64,000 bases of DNA from Nageia nagi (taxonomy: Eukaryota > Pinophyta): positions 45,508,001-45,572,000 of the forward strand of contig JBITNC010000001.1 of NCBI GenBank assembly GCA_050084985.1, written 5' to 3'. Below are positions 35,627-48,814 of the stretch, in pieces (positions within the stretch are counted from its first letter, which is position 1; every line of letters begins with the position of its first letter). Position numbers and translations under genes: made by a program. Below the pieces are notes generated by a model that had not been told where the DNA came from, did no database searches, and saw nothing but the letters and a program-made list of their open reading frames with translations.

Positions 35627-36120
35627 CACTATAACAAAAAGTCAATTTAGCATAAGGGTGTATGTTAGAATCTAATGTAATTTTTTTTCAAAACATAACT
35701 ATAAGGTCTAATACTAATGTACACGTCAGGAATAGAATCATCAAAAAATGTGATATCATATTTTACTTAGCATCAGAATGTATCTTAATTTTTGTTGGTA
35801 AATGTCATTATTTGCATTACAAAAAAGTGATTTGGTATTATCTGTAGCATCACAAAGCATCATAATTAGAGTCAATTCACATCACTATAGGTGTAATAAA
35901 AATATATTTTATATCATCAAAAGTGGTATGTAACATCTATTTTGGCATCAATAATAGCAACCACTCAACATCATCATTAGTGTCAAGTTGCATCATAAAT
36001 TTTTTTTTGCATCATTAATAGTGACATATTGCATCTATGATAGCATCAAATATGATCAATTATGCATCAAAATTTATGTTCACATAGCATCATATTTTAT
36101 GTCACTGAAAAATTGTATTT
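35627..36120. mobile_element. Possible CACTA-type transposon end, unit 2
   Basis: Same CACTATAACAAAAAG start and GCATCA-rich sequence as at 34732, duplicated together with it. Confidence 0.35.
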
Positions 36121-36639
36121 AGTTGAATTATCATTTGTTATAATTCCAAGAGAAAAACTAATAAATTGGAAATTATTTCTAATGATTTCTTGTATTGTTT
36201 CAATCTTATTTTTTGAATAAAATTAATATAATTTATTTATTGATCAAAAGGGTAAATTTATTAACCATAAGAACAAAAATAAGTTTCTTATCAAAGGGCC
36301 CCAAAACCTATATGAACATATTCAGATATTTTGATTATAGGCTATTTACATCTCAATTCAATTCTCAGTATATCTATTATTATCCAAAGCTGGTAACACT
36401 ATTTCTAGCTACAACCACTAAAACATGTGGCAAGAATAAATAGCTAATCCATCCCAAGTTAGGTACTATGATCATCCATCGGATACCTTTCCTATATTTG
36501 TAAACTTTTTCTTACATTTCATACTTTATAGATAATAGCTATGCTTTCCATAACCAAGCTATTCTGATATAATTTCATAATTTACATATGGATTATTATG
36601 GAAATTATCCCTTAGAAGTGAAGGACTTGTAGAAGGTAT

Positions 36640-37880
36640 CTTTGCATCTTTTTTAGTTGAATTGGAATAGCTCGTATTAGATACATCTTGCTTTGTTTCC
36701 TCATTTTTGCTTATGGATGTCTTATGCAATTTATTAGGCCTCTTGATTGGAATAGTTTGAAGTGAATCCCCCTTTGGTATAGATTTAGGTAATCTAGTAT
36801 CAAGGGTTCTAGGGGGTAGCTTTCATATCTACCAAAGGTCAACTTGACTAGTTAGGTTCATTACAGCTGATCCACATTATGATAGAGGTTTTAAACAAGG
36901 GCCTGATTCACCACCTACAAGATGTCACTACCATAGTCTTCATCATCATGTGAGTCAAATAAATCATAATCTAATATGGAGGTTGAGATAGAGGGAGCTT
37001 GATATTTGTAAGGTGGGTATGCCTCCAGGCAATTTTGCTTTACATACCTTGATTTTTGAAATTGATAATATCTCAATGAAATATTTTTATATTCAATACT
37101 TTGGTGTCAAGTTTTCTATCTTGAGGTCAAGGTGATAGATTGAGGCCAAGGTTTAGACAATGACATCCATACTATGATTTGGGTCTTTTGTAGGTCCTTT
37201 TTCTTCATCTCATTCTTTTTTATATATTTATCAATAAAAAGTAATTTTCCAATTGCATTTCCAATTTTCATGATGACCATCTTACTCCAAAATTTTATGG
37301 AGAGGTTGTATAGATTTACCATCAATAAAATACCCTCAATTAGTCAAAGAGAGGATTAAAATTCAATGATCATTCATGAATGTGAAGGTCCCTTTTCCCA
37401 AAAAGAATTGGCATCTATTGTTAAGGATCCAATCTTTAACTTTGATGTCATCATAAATTATCATGAATAAATTACAGGGGAGGAGGACAATCTAAGGCTT
37501 ACAATCCCATTATTCTTCAACAAATTTTATCATATCCTCCCAAAAAGGGTGCATTCCTCTTAGTTTGCAGATGATGGCATGCGATTTCAAAACATTTGGA
37601 TCGAATCCAACTTCATCATCTCCAATATCAATCTCCATTAGGGTATCATTGATAGGTTGCATTTGTGTGGATTTGAAAGGATCCCTACAATTTCTATGAT
37701 CACTCTATCTGATTTTCCTATGGTTTGAATTTGCTTTAAGGTTTAATCCATGATCAAAATGTAATTTTGAGTCACATTTCTTCATCTATATATTTTCCTC
37801 CTCCTAACTTCATTTTTGAGATATCAAGGTTTCACCAAGCTTCGTTTGAGAGAGCTTTTCATTTTGAAAATCCATCATAG
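36640..37880 (-). pseudogene. Unidentified retroelement-like frame remnant
   Basis: On the minus strand, starting inside 37880, a frame reads M-D-F-Q-N-E-K-L-S, later WEDMIKFVEE and IIYDDIKVKDWILNN, then DGHHENWK near 37270. Stops interrupt it many times. The W...G-type layout recalls the DUF4283 region of plant retroelement Gag-like proteins, but the match is weak. A tRNA-iMet-like primer site sits just upstream (37887-37898), which supports a copia-type or related origin. No pol domain follows. Confidence 0.4.
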
Positions 37881-37886
37881 GTGCTT

Positions 37887-37898
37887 GCTCTGATATCA
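37887..37898 (-). other. PBS-like site
   Basis: The minus strand reads TGATATCAGAGC, 11 of 12 bases matching TGGTATCAGAGC. The LTR that should follow at higher coordinates was not delimited. Confidence 0.45.
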
Positions 37899-38312
37899 CA
37901 CCCTTAGCCTCTTCCTAGTGTTGTCTAGGGTATCCATTATTGTCACCTGAAAAGTTGCATGCAAATGTGCTCTTTAGCTCACCCTTCCCAAGATTAATTG
38001 TTTATTGTTAATTGATATTTAATTTAATTTATTTATAAATTCTCATTTTTTACATATTTTTAATATTATATTTTACTTTTAAAAAAATTAATTTATTAAT
38101 TCTTATTTTTTGTATATTTTTATATTGTATTTTAATATATTATTTTTACAAAATTAAGTTATTTTATTTTGTTAAATTAAATTAAAATAAATAAATATAA
38201 ATATTAAATATTAAATGTGAAACTCAACTCAAGGTATAAGTTTAAAATTTAAGACATAAATATATCAAAATATCAAATCACATTGTAAATGTAGCATAAT
38301 TTCAAATCATAA
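37899..38312. other. AT-rich spacer, no gene
   Basis: Contains A/T-only runs near 38030-38210. Nothing recognisable. Confidence 0.6.
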
Positions 38313-39710
38313 TGTATCATGAATCAACATCATGATCACTATCAAGCTCATAATGATCACTATGTGCATCATTATGATCACCACCACCACTCTTCCTATC
38401 CTTAGCAGTCTAATCCTTGACCTCTACTAGCACTAGTGATGAACCCCACTACAATTACAAATTGAATATATATTAGTAAATAAATAGAAAATAAAAATCT
38501 TAATTACATGATAAAATGAATTAAAAGCACATAAAATATTACTAATTACTTACAACCTCCACCAATGTGATTGGCCTATTGAAACCTTCCTTAAGTCTAT
38601 AAGCCAATTCATTTGATGTCAGAAGTCTTCAAAATCTATTGAACCACCAAAAAATATATATTTAATTAAATAATATTACTATTATTTTACTTTTTTAAAA
38701 AAATATTAAATAATTTATAAATATCTCACAAACATAGCCACAATTTTTCATTTTCTTGTGTTACCAGTTCGATATGTACCACCAATAGAAATTGATCTAC
38801 TAAAATTATACATGGATACAACTTTTTCCTGCACCAAGTGTTCATTTGTGGACCTGCAACGCCCTTAATCATCGTTCACTTTTTTTGAACATTTGTTTCC
38901 ACACTTTCTTATGTCATGTTGGTGGTCTATTGCTCATACGATTGTCTAGTTGAAACTTTTTTATGAATCTTCTAAAGTGATCCCTTTTGCAATTCAAGTT
39001 GTGAGTTATCATTTGGAGTATTTTTTCTGCACTCCACCCATCACCCCAATCTTTTCTGAGCACATCTATCATTTGTCTATTGGCTACAAAAACAACAGTT
39101 ATAAAAAAATAGTTTTTATTTTTTTATATTTAATTTTTTTTAAGTATCATTAAAAGTATGTTTTAAAATTATTATTAATAATAATTTATAAAAAAAATAA
39201 TTTTTTATCTTATTTTTTCTTTTAAAATCCAATGTTGGATCAAAATATAGGAACATCGCATCCTTGAGCCAATCATAAATAATTTTCTTTGACCAATATT
39301 TGTAAATTAATATATTGTAATTCTATATATAAATATATATTTTTTCAAACATCAACTCTTACCAGCTTCATCACTCATGACTTTGTCATCTACTTTGACC
39401 CTTATTTCAATCCCCTTTGCTCCCTTTGATGTTGAAAATGTAGAGATCTCTTGATTCACTAACTCTATAGTTACATCACCTTTACCAATTCAAAAATAAA
39501 TAATTTAAAAATATTACTTCATTCATAAATAAATAAAAATTAATAAATCATTAAAAAAATATTACACATGGAGTGCTTGGAGGTTGTGGTCTAGTGCTTG
39601 TGTTATGAGTTCTAGAAGAAGTCTCAATACCCAAATCTTCCTCCAATTCTTTGGTAGTAATATTATTTTCACAATTTTAAACATTTCTTTTGCTAACTCT
39701 CCTTGAAAAA
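38313..39710 (-). pseudogene. Fragmentary multi-exon gene of unknown function
   Basis: Several short minus-strand stretches look like exons. 39566-39710 reads RVSKRNV then KELEEDLGIETSSRTHN and ends before a GTGTAA or GTAATA donor. 39358-39470 reads TIELVNQEISTF and IEIRVKVDDKVMSDEA and ends in G|GTAAGA. 39215-39285 reads KIIYDWLKDAMFLYFDPTLD. 38840-39085 follows TTTTTGTAG and reads DVLRKDWGDGWSAEKIL, with stops later. 38560-38625 reads TSNELAYRLKEGFNRPITLV before GTAAGT. 38330-38455 ends in a His/Asp-rich tail. Stops and one phase mismatch mean it is probably dead. The pattern could fit an En/Spm-associated plant transposase-like protein, but I do not recognise the family. Confidence 0.35.
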
Positions 39711-39779
39711 AATAAGTTATTTTCCTTATAAAATCAAAGCATTAATTAAAATATATCGATATTACATTAATACATTAAC

Positions 39780-42186
39780 TTCTCTCAGTGGTTCTAATTA
39801 TTATGTCTTTTATAGATGATACCAAAAGAAAAACCTAGATTTATAGTATGAGTAAAAATTTTGATGTCTTTGATACATTTCAAAATGGAAGGCATTGGTG
39901 GAAAGTGAGACTGGTAAAAAAGTAAAATATATCAAGTCAAATAATGGTGGTGAATATTGCAATAATGATTTTGATAATTATTATTCTCTTAATGGAATAA
40001 GAAGGATAAAGGTCACCCTAAGAACACCTTAAGAAAATGGGGATTTTGAAAGGATGAACAGGACCATAATGGAGTGTGTTATATTCCTAAAGCTACATGC
40101 TAGATTGCCTCTATATTTGTGGGCTAATTATGTTGACACTATTATTTATTTGATCAATAGGGGGCCTTGTACTGCTTTGGATGATGGTATTATAGAAGAG
40201 ACATGGAAAGGTAAATTTGTGAGCTATTCCTTCCTTAAAGTCTTTGGGTGTGAAGGTTACACTCTCATAGATAAGGAAAATAGAAAGAATCTAGATGTTA
40301 AGTCTAGGAAATATTATTTCATTAGATATGGGGTAGATGGCTTAGGTTTCAGATTATGGGATAATACTAACAAGCAATTCATTAGGAGTAGAGATATTTT
40401 TAATAAGAAAAGAGTGTACAAGGATGGATTGCATGGAAATGATGATAGCAAGTACACTGTACTTGATGAAGAGAATATACCAAAGGTGCAAAATGAGAAC
40501 CTTCAACTAAAAGAACTAGTAACACTAGTAAATATTGTAAGAAGATCTCAAAGTGTTAGTAACTCTCCTAATAGATATTCTCCTACTTTGTATTATGTTT
40601 TATATACTGATGCTAGTGAGCCAGAGAGTTTTGATGAGGTTATGCAGGCAAGTAACAAGAAGCAATGGGAGCTGGGGATGGATGAGGAGATGAATTCCTT
40701 ATGCCAAAACCAAACATATGGTTTGGTTAAGCTTCCTACTAGAAAGAAGGCACTGCATAATCAATTGGTATATAAGGTTAAAGAAGAAGTAGGAGGCAAC
40801 AAGAGGTACAAAGAAAGGCTTGTTATGAAAGGTTATGCATAAAACAAAGGTATAAACTATGATAAGATTTTTCCTAGTAGTCAAGATGAATTATATTCAT
40901 ACTATTTTAATTTTGTTGTAGCATAGGATTTGCATTTAAAGAATCTTGATGTAAAGACTGCTTTCCTCCATGGTGATTTGGAAGAGGAAATATATATGCA
41001 CCAACCTTAGGGTTATGAGGTAAAGGGGAAGGAGAATTTTATTTGTAGTTTAAAAAAGAGCTTGTATGGTTTGAAATAAGCTCATAGATAGTGGTATTTA
41101 ATGTTTTATAAGTTCATGCAGAACTTGTATTATGGCAGGTGTCATTCATACCATTATGTGTACTTAGAGAGACTAGGTAATAGGGGTTACATTATTTTGC
41201 TTCTATATGTTTATGATATGCTTGTAGCTGGTAATAGTATGTAGGATATTAGTGCTCTCAAGAGGAAGTTGGAAAGCATTTTTTCATGAAGAATTTGGGA
41301 TCTACAAAACAAATTCTTGGTATGAGAATCATAAGAGATAGGGAGCGCCAAAAGTTGGAGCTATCACAAGTGGAGCACATAGAAATATTTTTAAAGAGGT
41401 TTAATATGAATAATGCTAAATAGTAAGTAAACCTCTTACAAACCATTTTAAATTAACCAAAGAGATGTATCCTATAACTAATAAGGATAAAGAACATATG
41501 GGAAAGATCCCCTATGCATATGTTATTGGTAGTTTAATGTATATTATGGTTTATACTAGACTTGATATTTCCCAAGTAGTGGGAGTTATGAGAAGGTATA
41601 TGAGTAACCCTAAAAAAGAGCATTGGGAAGTAGTGATTGATACTTTGGTGTTTGAGAGGTACATACAATCATTATTTACATTTTGATGGTACTAATACTA
41701 ATGTAAAAGACTTTATAGATTCAGATATGGAAAGTGATAGGGATGGTGGGAGGAGCACCACTGGTTATGTTTTGACTATTGGTGGAATAATTTTGAGTTG
41801 GGTGTCCATGTTACAGAAGGCTATCACTTTGTCTACAATAGAGATAGAGTATATTGTATCTATAGATGCTAGCAAGGAGATCATTTAGCTTCAAAGATTG
41901 ATGGAAGAATTGGGACATGAATAGGATGATTACAAGTTATGGAGTGATAGCTAGAGTGCCATTCATATTGCAAAGAATTTAGCTTTCCATTTAAGAACTA
42001 AACACATTCAACTTAGTTACATACTAGTAAAAATATTGTATATATGTTGACCAAAGAAGTTTTGAAAGGTAAGTTGAGCTTTTGCTCAAATGTGATTGGG
42101 TGGATAGAGCCATTAAGGGTTGAGGAGATCCCCAACAAATGCAAAAATAGTGTAGTTTCTATGGATAGTCTTTAAATAGAAGATTG
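39780..42186 (+). pseudogene. 5'-truncated copia pol remnant
   Basis: It starts inside the integrase core (VSFIDDT-like at about 39800, SNNGGEYCNNDF near 39940, NRTIMECVIFLKLHARLPLYLWA in the open frame 40054-40842) and continues through RT (LDVKTAFLHGDLEEEIYMHQP near 40960; box Y-V-Y-D at 41206-41217) to RNase H (41660-41890, GGRSTTGYVL, STIEIEYIVS). Gag, protease and the integrase N-terminus are missing. The first catalytic RT Asp is Tyr (TAT, 41212-41214). Several conserved Gln codons are now TAA or TAG. The longest open piece, 262 codons, covers integrase C-terminus to RT start. Not functional. Confidence 0.85.
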
Positions 42187-42510
42187 TTGGATTATGGAGC
42201 TTATTATCCTAGGAGGTGCATGTGTGTAACCATGTACAAGTGGAGTGCCCCTACGATCCCTTGTTAGAAGTAGCATTATTCTTGTAAAAACCTATTTTTA
42301 GGAGTGGCTATTTTTAGTGGTGAATATGGACCATTTATATTTTGGTCACAAATTGTATTCTCTATTATATAAGAGGATTTTGTATGAAACAAATATCATG
42401 GTGTTAAAGTTAAGTGTTTGAGCATATGGGAGCTCAATAGAGAGCTTGTGAGAGACTAAGAAGATAGTGCATCAGGGTTGATGTGAATTGTAATCCCTCT
42501 ATTTTGGACT
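42187..42510 (+). repeat. Partial 3' LTR of the truncated copia
   Basis: It begins TGTTGGATTATGG right after the pol remnant and an AGAAGAT purine stretch. It is cut at about 42510 where gypsy integrase sequence begins, so its 3' end is missing. Confidence 0.6.
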
Positions 42511-43032
42511 ATGAAGAGAATAGTAGATGACAATTAGAAAGATTCAGATAAAAATCTTGACCTTACATTAAGGACATACTAGAACATTCACAAGTCTTCT
42601 CCTTATGTTTTGTTTTATGGGAAAAGAGCAATATGGCCATCTCACATCAAGTTACTTGCCTTAAAATTACTAAACTAATATAAGATGAATGATTCAAACC
42701 CATTATAGGTAAGGATGTTTGGTGTGATGTACTTACATGAACTTCAAGAGAATTCTTACAGAGAAATCCAAAAAAGAAATAGTGTGGTTAAGAGATGGTT
42801 TAAAAAAAATTATGCTTCTAATATTTGTTTTAAACTCAGTGACCTAGTTCTTAAATGGGATGGATTAAAAGAAAAGCCTAGATGTCACCAAAAGTTTGAT
42901 TCTATAAGGTGTGGATCATACATCATTGCAAAAGAAATTTGGAACAATGCATTTGAGTTGGAGGGATTGGATGGTCAGATCCTTTTGATAACAATCAACG
43001 GTAAATATGTAAAGTTACACACAACCATTTAA
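42511..43032 (+). pseudogene. gypsy integrase C-terminal fragment, unit D
   Basis: It matches 16630-17118 closely, including the stops, and keeps the natural end that block A lacks: after DGQI it reads LLITINGKYVKLHTTI and stops at 43030-43032. It is the left end of the first of two tandem ~8.1-8.35-kb units. The sequence from 43033 to about 43230 is AT-rich and may be gypsy LTR, unproven. Confidence 0.82.
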
Positions 43033-43229
43033 ATATGTGGGTTATGTATTATATGTATATATATTGTTTTTAATCTCTATGTATATTTTTTAAGGTTTGT
43101 CTTTTTTTGATTAAATACACTAGATATGTATTTTATTTACTTCACCCCATTTCAAATCCATTTCCTTAGCTTATTTACATCTATGAATTTTTCAATTCAT
43201 ATGGAACCCTAAGGTTTATGATTTCACAG

Positions 43230-45660
43230 AGTTTGATTTTGCTCATTTTCAATCCTTGTTCAATAGTTTCATAATTATGGGTAAGTTCATAGCTCTCCAA
43301 AGTACTATAAATGATAGGAACAATAGTTTCTTTGATACAAATATTTTAAATAATTACATTGATATGAAAACCAAACCCTTAAAATCCATAAATGCTAAAG
43401 ATAAACAAGTATGGGACTTGATTTATGAAACTAATTTTATTCTACCATTCCTTTGTGAAAGATTCCATCCTTGCCTTGAGCTAGTAGATGCCCTTAACAA
43501 GAAAGCATTTTATTAAACAAAAAATGTAAAATATGATTAGGGTAATGTTATTACTGATTTAAGTAGGTTTTCCATGTATAATGCCTTTGGTCATCCTTAT
43601 AATACATTAGATTGGGCCAATGTTAAAGTAGCCACAAAAGATACTAAGAAATATTCATTAGATTAGCTAAACTCATATTTGTTGAATCCTATCATTGAGA
43701 AGAAAAACATATATAGAATTTTAGGGTTTAAATTGGATATGGCCTAATTTATCATCATCATCATGATGCTTTGCAGGGAAGAGGATATCCAAATTATCCA
43801 TTCAAAACATATCACTACTGCATACATGATAATCAAATACTATGATTAATATAATCAAGATTGCTTCAAGCTTATTGTGGATATATTGACCATTCGGATA
43901 GATAATAAAGATAGACTCAACCAATTCCACTATCCTTCTCTCCTATGTTGGTTGTTGCTTCATCAACATCCAAAGATCTTTCCAAATTTCCAACTCAATC
44001 AAAAGAATGAAAATGGTAATTTGAGGAGAGTCGATCAATGGGATAATGTGTTATGTATTAGTGTGTCTTATAATGAACTTGTAAGTATTTCCTATTTTCA
44101 ACTTTAAATTTCATTTTTGGCACTACTTTCCTAGGTTATCTAAGTCAACTCTCTCATATTTAAAGATGGACCAGTTTAAGAAAGGGGATTACTACTTCTT
44201 AGAAATTATACAATCATTTTGCTTAGTGGATTCTATGATAAGGCTAGGAAGTTGCCTTTTTATGTTTCAAATTGGTTGTTTGGTGAGGATTGGTTTGATA
44301 TTATGTTTAAAATTGGTTGTTTTCTATCTTTTGGTGATGATTGTTTGTGTACATATAGACTTAGTTTTGACTCAGTTTAGGTTCATCATAGGAATTACTA
44401 GGAATCTTACTTGACCTCAAAGATAAAAAATATACAATTATCTCAAATTTTTGCTTCTTAGTCTTATGACCCATTAGGATGTTTTACCACATATTTGAAA
44501 TCTATAAATTCAAAAAGGGAAAAGAACCAAATAAGAAAAGTGTTGAAACAACAATAAGAGTCTTAGAATCAGAAAAAGATAAAAAAATAATTAACTTTGG
44601 AAAAGAAGAATTGTTAAGAAAATAACAAAATCATGGAGGAGGGCCTAAATTAATGGAAGCTGCTATGAAGACTAAGATTATAGATAGGATAGTGTTAGAT
44701 AAAGACATTGAATACATTAAAGAGATGTAAGAAACATTGGCCAAGAAATAGGAGAAATAGAGAAAAGATCAAGAAAAGAAGGATGCCGCATTAAAAAAGC
44801 AACTGGAGAAATAAGATGCATTAGGGAAAAGGATTATAAAGAAAAGAAAAGTTACAAAACCTAAGAAGACATATAAAAGAATGAAGAAAGGTAGAAAAGA
44901 AAATTCTAAACCTATTATAAAGATGATCCTTCAAGGATCCACCACTGGGGATGATATGCCTGTCTCTACATAAACCAAAGATGACATTGATATCGATAAC
45001 TCAAAACTTAGTGGAGGGGTGGACATAGATACTTCTCAACCTTTTATTATGAAGAAAAGGAGGAGTAATAGAAAAGAATCCTCACTAAAAGATAAATATA
45101 AAGGTTAAGGACATGTATAAAAGAAGAGAAGTCCAACTTCAAAAGTTCAAGAGGGGGAAAAAATCTAGGGCAAACACAGGGTGAGCCTTCCTAGGTGGAT
45201 ATGATGTCAGGTAGCCCTCAATAAAAAGAGATAAGTATTGAATTTTACTTTGATGAGGATGCTATAACTGTTATTCTTCCCATTTCATTTCACAAGATAG
45301 ATATATCTAAATAACCATATATTTGAGCAAAGTAGACAAATCCAATGAAGAGTGGTGTGATAAGATGAGGAAGAAATAACAAAAACTTCCTAGGAAAATT
45401 TAGTTACACACATATATAGACATCCAAAAGCAAGTTCTTGAAATTTTAGCTAAGAAAATAGATTATTCTATAAGACAAGCTTCAGATGTATAAGGTATTT
45501 CTTCTCTAAAGGAGTAAAACATTATTTTAGATGCAACTAAGATGACTCACTTCAAGAAGAAGTTTAGAAATCATAGACCCCTCATGCTCATCCTAGGAGA
45601 AATGCAAATAAGAATGAAAATAATTATCGTGATCTCAAAGGCAAGTCAAAAAATCTCATA
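43230..45660 (+). pseudogene. Large unidentified coding remnant upstream of copia pol, unit D
   Basis: Open pieces at 43256-43516, 43877-44107 and 44166-44414, plus shifted frames between, read as a once long protein: MGKFIALQSTINDRNNSFFD, then FHYPSLLCWLLLHQHPKIFP, then a Lys/Glu-rich coiled coil (about 44690-44900), then an acidic region, then IILDATKMTHFKKKFRNH just before the CCHC knuckle of the pol remnant. I do not recognise the N-terminal 500-600 residues. Position suggests an unusually large Gag or an accessory frame of this copia family. Relative to unit C, about 340 bp are missing at 44515, where both borders share TTCAAAA. Confidence 0.5.
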
Positions 45661-48600
45661 TGCCTAAGGAAAAGTTTGACAAAAATTGTAACTTTTGTGA
45701 CATCTATGATCACAAAGAGAACCATTGCTTCAGGAAAAAGAGGGAGGAAAATGACAAAGGCAAAGATAATGTGAACAAATTCAATGAAAATAAGTATAAG
45801 AAAAGTGCTTATGTTTGTGGTCTTTATTCCAAGTCTCATACTTTTAAAAATGATTAGGTAGTGGATTTAGGTTGCACTAATCATATGAGCTTTGAAAGGA
45901 ATAAGTTTGAAAACTTTCATAAACATAGGAAGGTGGTAGTAATAGGTGATAATTCAATGCTAGAAGTTCAAGGGATTGAAAGCATCTTATGCATGGAAAG
46001 ATGATTAAAGATGTACCTTTTGTGAATAAGTTAGGAATGAATCTTTTATCAGTTATTCAAATTGTAAAAAAGGGATATACCTTTGAGTTCAATTCAAACT
46101 CTTGGAGTATAAGGAAAGGGTTTGCCACCTTGATAAAAGGATTATTTAAGAATGACCTTTATATAGTTGATCAAATGCCTACTAATTTGTGCCTAGCTTC
46201 AAATGTTTATTCTAAAGGAAACCTTTGGCATCGATATTTGGGCCACCTAAACAACAAAAGTATTCAACTCATGAAGGACCAAGATCTTGTGAGAGGTTTA
46301 TCTCCTATATATCCCTCCATTGGCCTTTGTGAAAATTGCATCTTAGGGAAGATGAAAAGATAAAAACTTGAGAAGCATAAGGCAACCAAGGCATATCAAA
46401 CTCTCTAATTAATAAACTCAGATTTGATGGGTTCTTTTCAAACTAAGTCACTTGGAGGAGCATCTTATATCCTTAATTTTATTCATGACTTTAGTAGGAT
46501 GAATTTTGAGTATCTACTAGAGCATAAAGATAAAACCTTTAATATGTTCAAAGAGTTCATGGCCTTAGTTAAAAATTAAATCAATATGAAGATTAATATT
46601 CTAAGGTCAAATAATGGGGGTGAATACATAAAAAATGAGTTCAACAACTTTCATGCAAATCATGGAATCAAAAGGCAATTTACTAGCCCTTATATTCAGC
46701 AATAGAGTGGTGTTGCAAAGAGGAAGAAAAGAACCATAATAGATATGGCTAGATGCATGATGGGAAATCTTCCTAAATTTTTATGGGTTAAAACTATGAG
46801 CACTGCTCTCTACACCTTGAATAGGTGTCCCATAAAAGTTGTTGAAGGAAAGAATCCATATGAAACATGGAAAGAAAAGAATCTATATGAGGCATGGAAA
46901 GGAAAGAAACTTGATATCTCATATCTAAGGGTCTTTAGATGTAAATAGTTTTCATTCATAATTTATAGAAAAGGAAGAAGTTGGATAATAAGTCAGAAAA
47001 ATGCATCTTTGTGGGATATGACAATCAACATAGAGGGTATAGGCTCTACTCTCGTTTAGTAAAAGTTGATATTTTTTCAAGGGAAGTCAAGTTAAATGAT
47101 ATTATTAGTTTGTATTTTTAAAGTGAAGTCTTTGAATACTCTTTAAAAATTCCTAAGTGGTTGTATATTTCTGTAGATAAGTCACCTTAAGAGAAAAATT
47201 CTACAACTTAGTGGATAACTAGAAACATGACTTTGAATACATCTCTCCTTGGTAAATTAACAATTATAATGAGCCTTCAACCTTTAAGGAGGCGTATAAA
47301 CATGCTTGTTGGATGGATACCATGATGTTGGAATATGAGGTACTTATGAAAAATAGAACTTGAGATTTAGTTCCAGACTCATCCTAAAAGAATGTAATTT
47401 GGAACAAGTGGATTTATAAGATCAAGTATAATTTAGAATGTGAAATTGAGAAATATTAAGCAAGATTGATGGCTAAGGATTTCAATTAAAATTATGGACT
47501 TGATTATGAGGAAATATTTACCCTAGTATTAAATATGGCTATAGTCAAATTGATCCTTGCCCTTTTAGTAGCTCATTGTTGGAAGGTACTTTAACTTGAT
47601 ATAAAGAGTGCATTTCTCAATGGTGACTTATATGTTGAAATCTTCATGAGTTAGCCATAAGGGTTTGTTCTTCAAGGAAAAGAGTCCCATATGTGCAAGC
47701 TAAATAAGTCTTTGTATGTACTTAATCAATTGCCAACAGTAGGGTATAAGATGATTTCAAGGTATTTTGAGACTCTTGAGCTCTCCACATGCTACTCAAA
47801 CTCAAATATTTATGTGCTTAATGAAAGAAAAGACTTGTTCTTAATTATTATCTATGTGGATGATATTTTGATCACAAGGAATGATATGATGATCATAAAT
47901 GAGTACATAACTAAACTTAAGGTAGAATATGAGATGATTGATCTTGGTCTCTTGCACTACTACCTTAGAATGCAAGTGTATCAATGTAAGGATTATAGCT
48001 ACCTTAGTCAATCCAAGTATATCTAAGATATTTTGCAAAATTTTGGAATGGAAGAGTGTAAGCCTATGGTTATTACCATTTCTCCTAGAATAAATCTTAA
48101 AACTAACTTAAACTATTAGTTAGCAGATGCTACTAAGCATTGAATGCTTATTGGTAGTCTTCTTTATTTGATTATCTTTAGATCAGATATTGCCTATGTA
48201 GTAAATATGATGTTAAGGTTTATGTATAAGCCTTATGTTTAGCATTTTCATGCTATTAACAAGATTTTGAGGTATATTATAGGCACAAAAGATATTGCCC
48301 TCAAGTTTACTAAGTTACCTTCTTTTGTTCTTTCAGGGTTCTCAGATTCTATAGGTATGATAGAGATGATAAAAAAATTTCTTCTACTTATGTGTTTAAT
48401 ATTGGATTAGGTGTTATCTCTTGATATTCCAATAAGTAGCCTACAATCACTTTGTCCACCATAAAAGCATAATATAGAGTTGTGATTATTTTAGCCTAAG
48501 AAGTGATTTGGCTTAAGTATATTATGAAAGAAATTGGGTAAGAACCAATTGGCCCATCCTTGATATTTTTAAATAATCAGTTAGCCATTACTTTTTCCAA

Positions 48601-48814
48601 AAACCATGTGTTCCATCATAGAATAAAATATGTCAAAATAGAAGCACATTTCATTATGGAGAAAGTTCTAGATGGCACCTTGCAACTTTAGTATTTTCCA
48701 TTGAATAAAAACTTTGTTGATATGTTCATTAAGCCTATTTTAGACACTCATTTCTACAAGCTTCAAGAGTATCTCAAAGTGGCAAAGTTTTCCTCAAAGG
48801 GGATTGGAGTTTGA
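45660..48814 (+). pseudogene. copia gag end and pol remnant, unit D
   Basis: CCHC knuckle at 45687-45728 (C-x2-C-x4-H-x4-C). Protease core reads D-L-G at 45864. Integrase zinc block HRYLGHLNN with ENCILGKMKR lies in 45989-46363. Integrase core shows NSDLMGSF, then SNNGGEY with the Asp changed to Asn, then VAKRKKRT with the Glu changed to Lys. RT has LDIKSAFLNGDLY near 47600 and an intact YVDD at 47853-47864. RNase H starts near 48342 and pol stops at 48812-48814. At least ten stops fall at conserved Gln sites. Integrase could not function even if frames were open. Confidence 0.85.
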
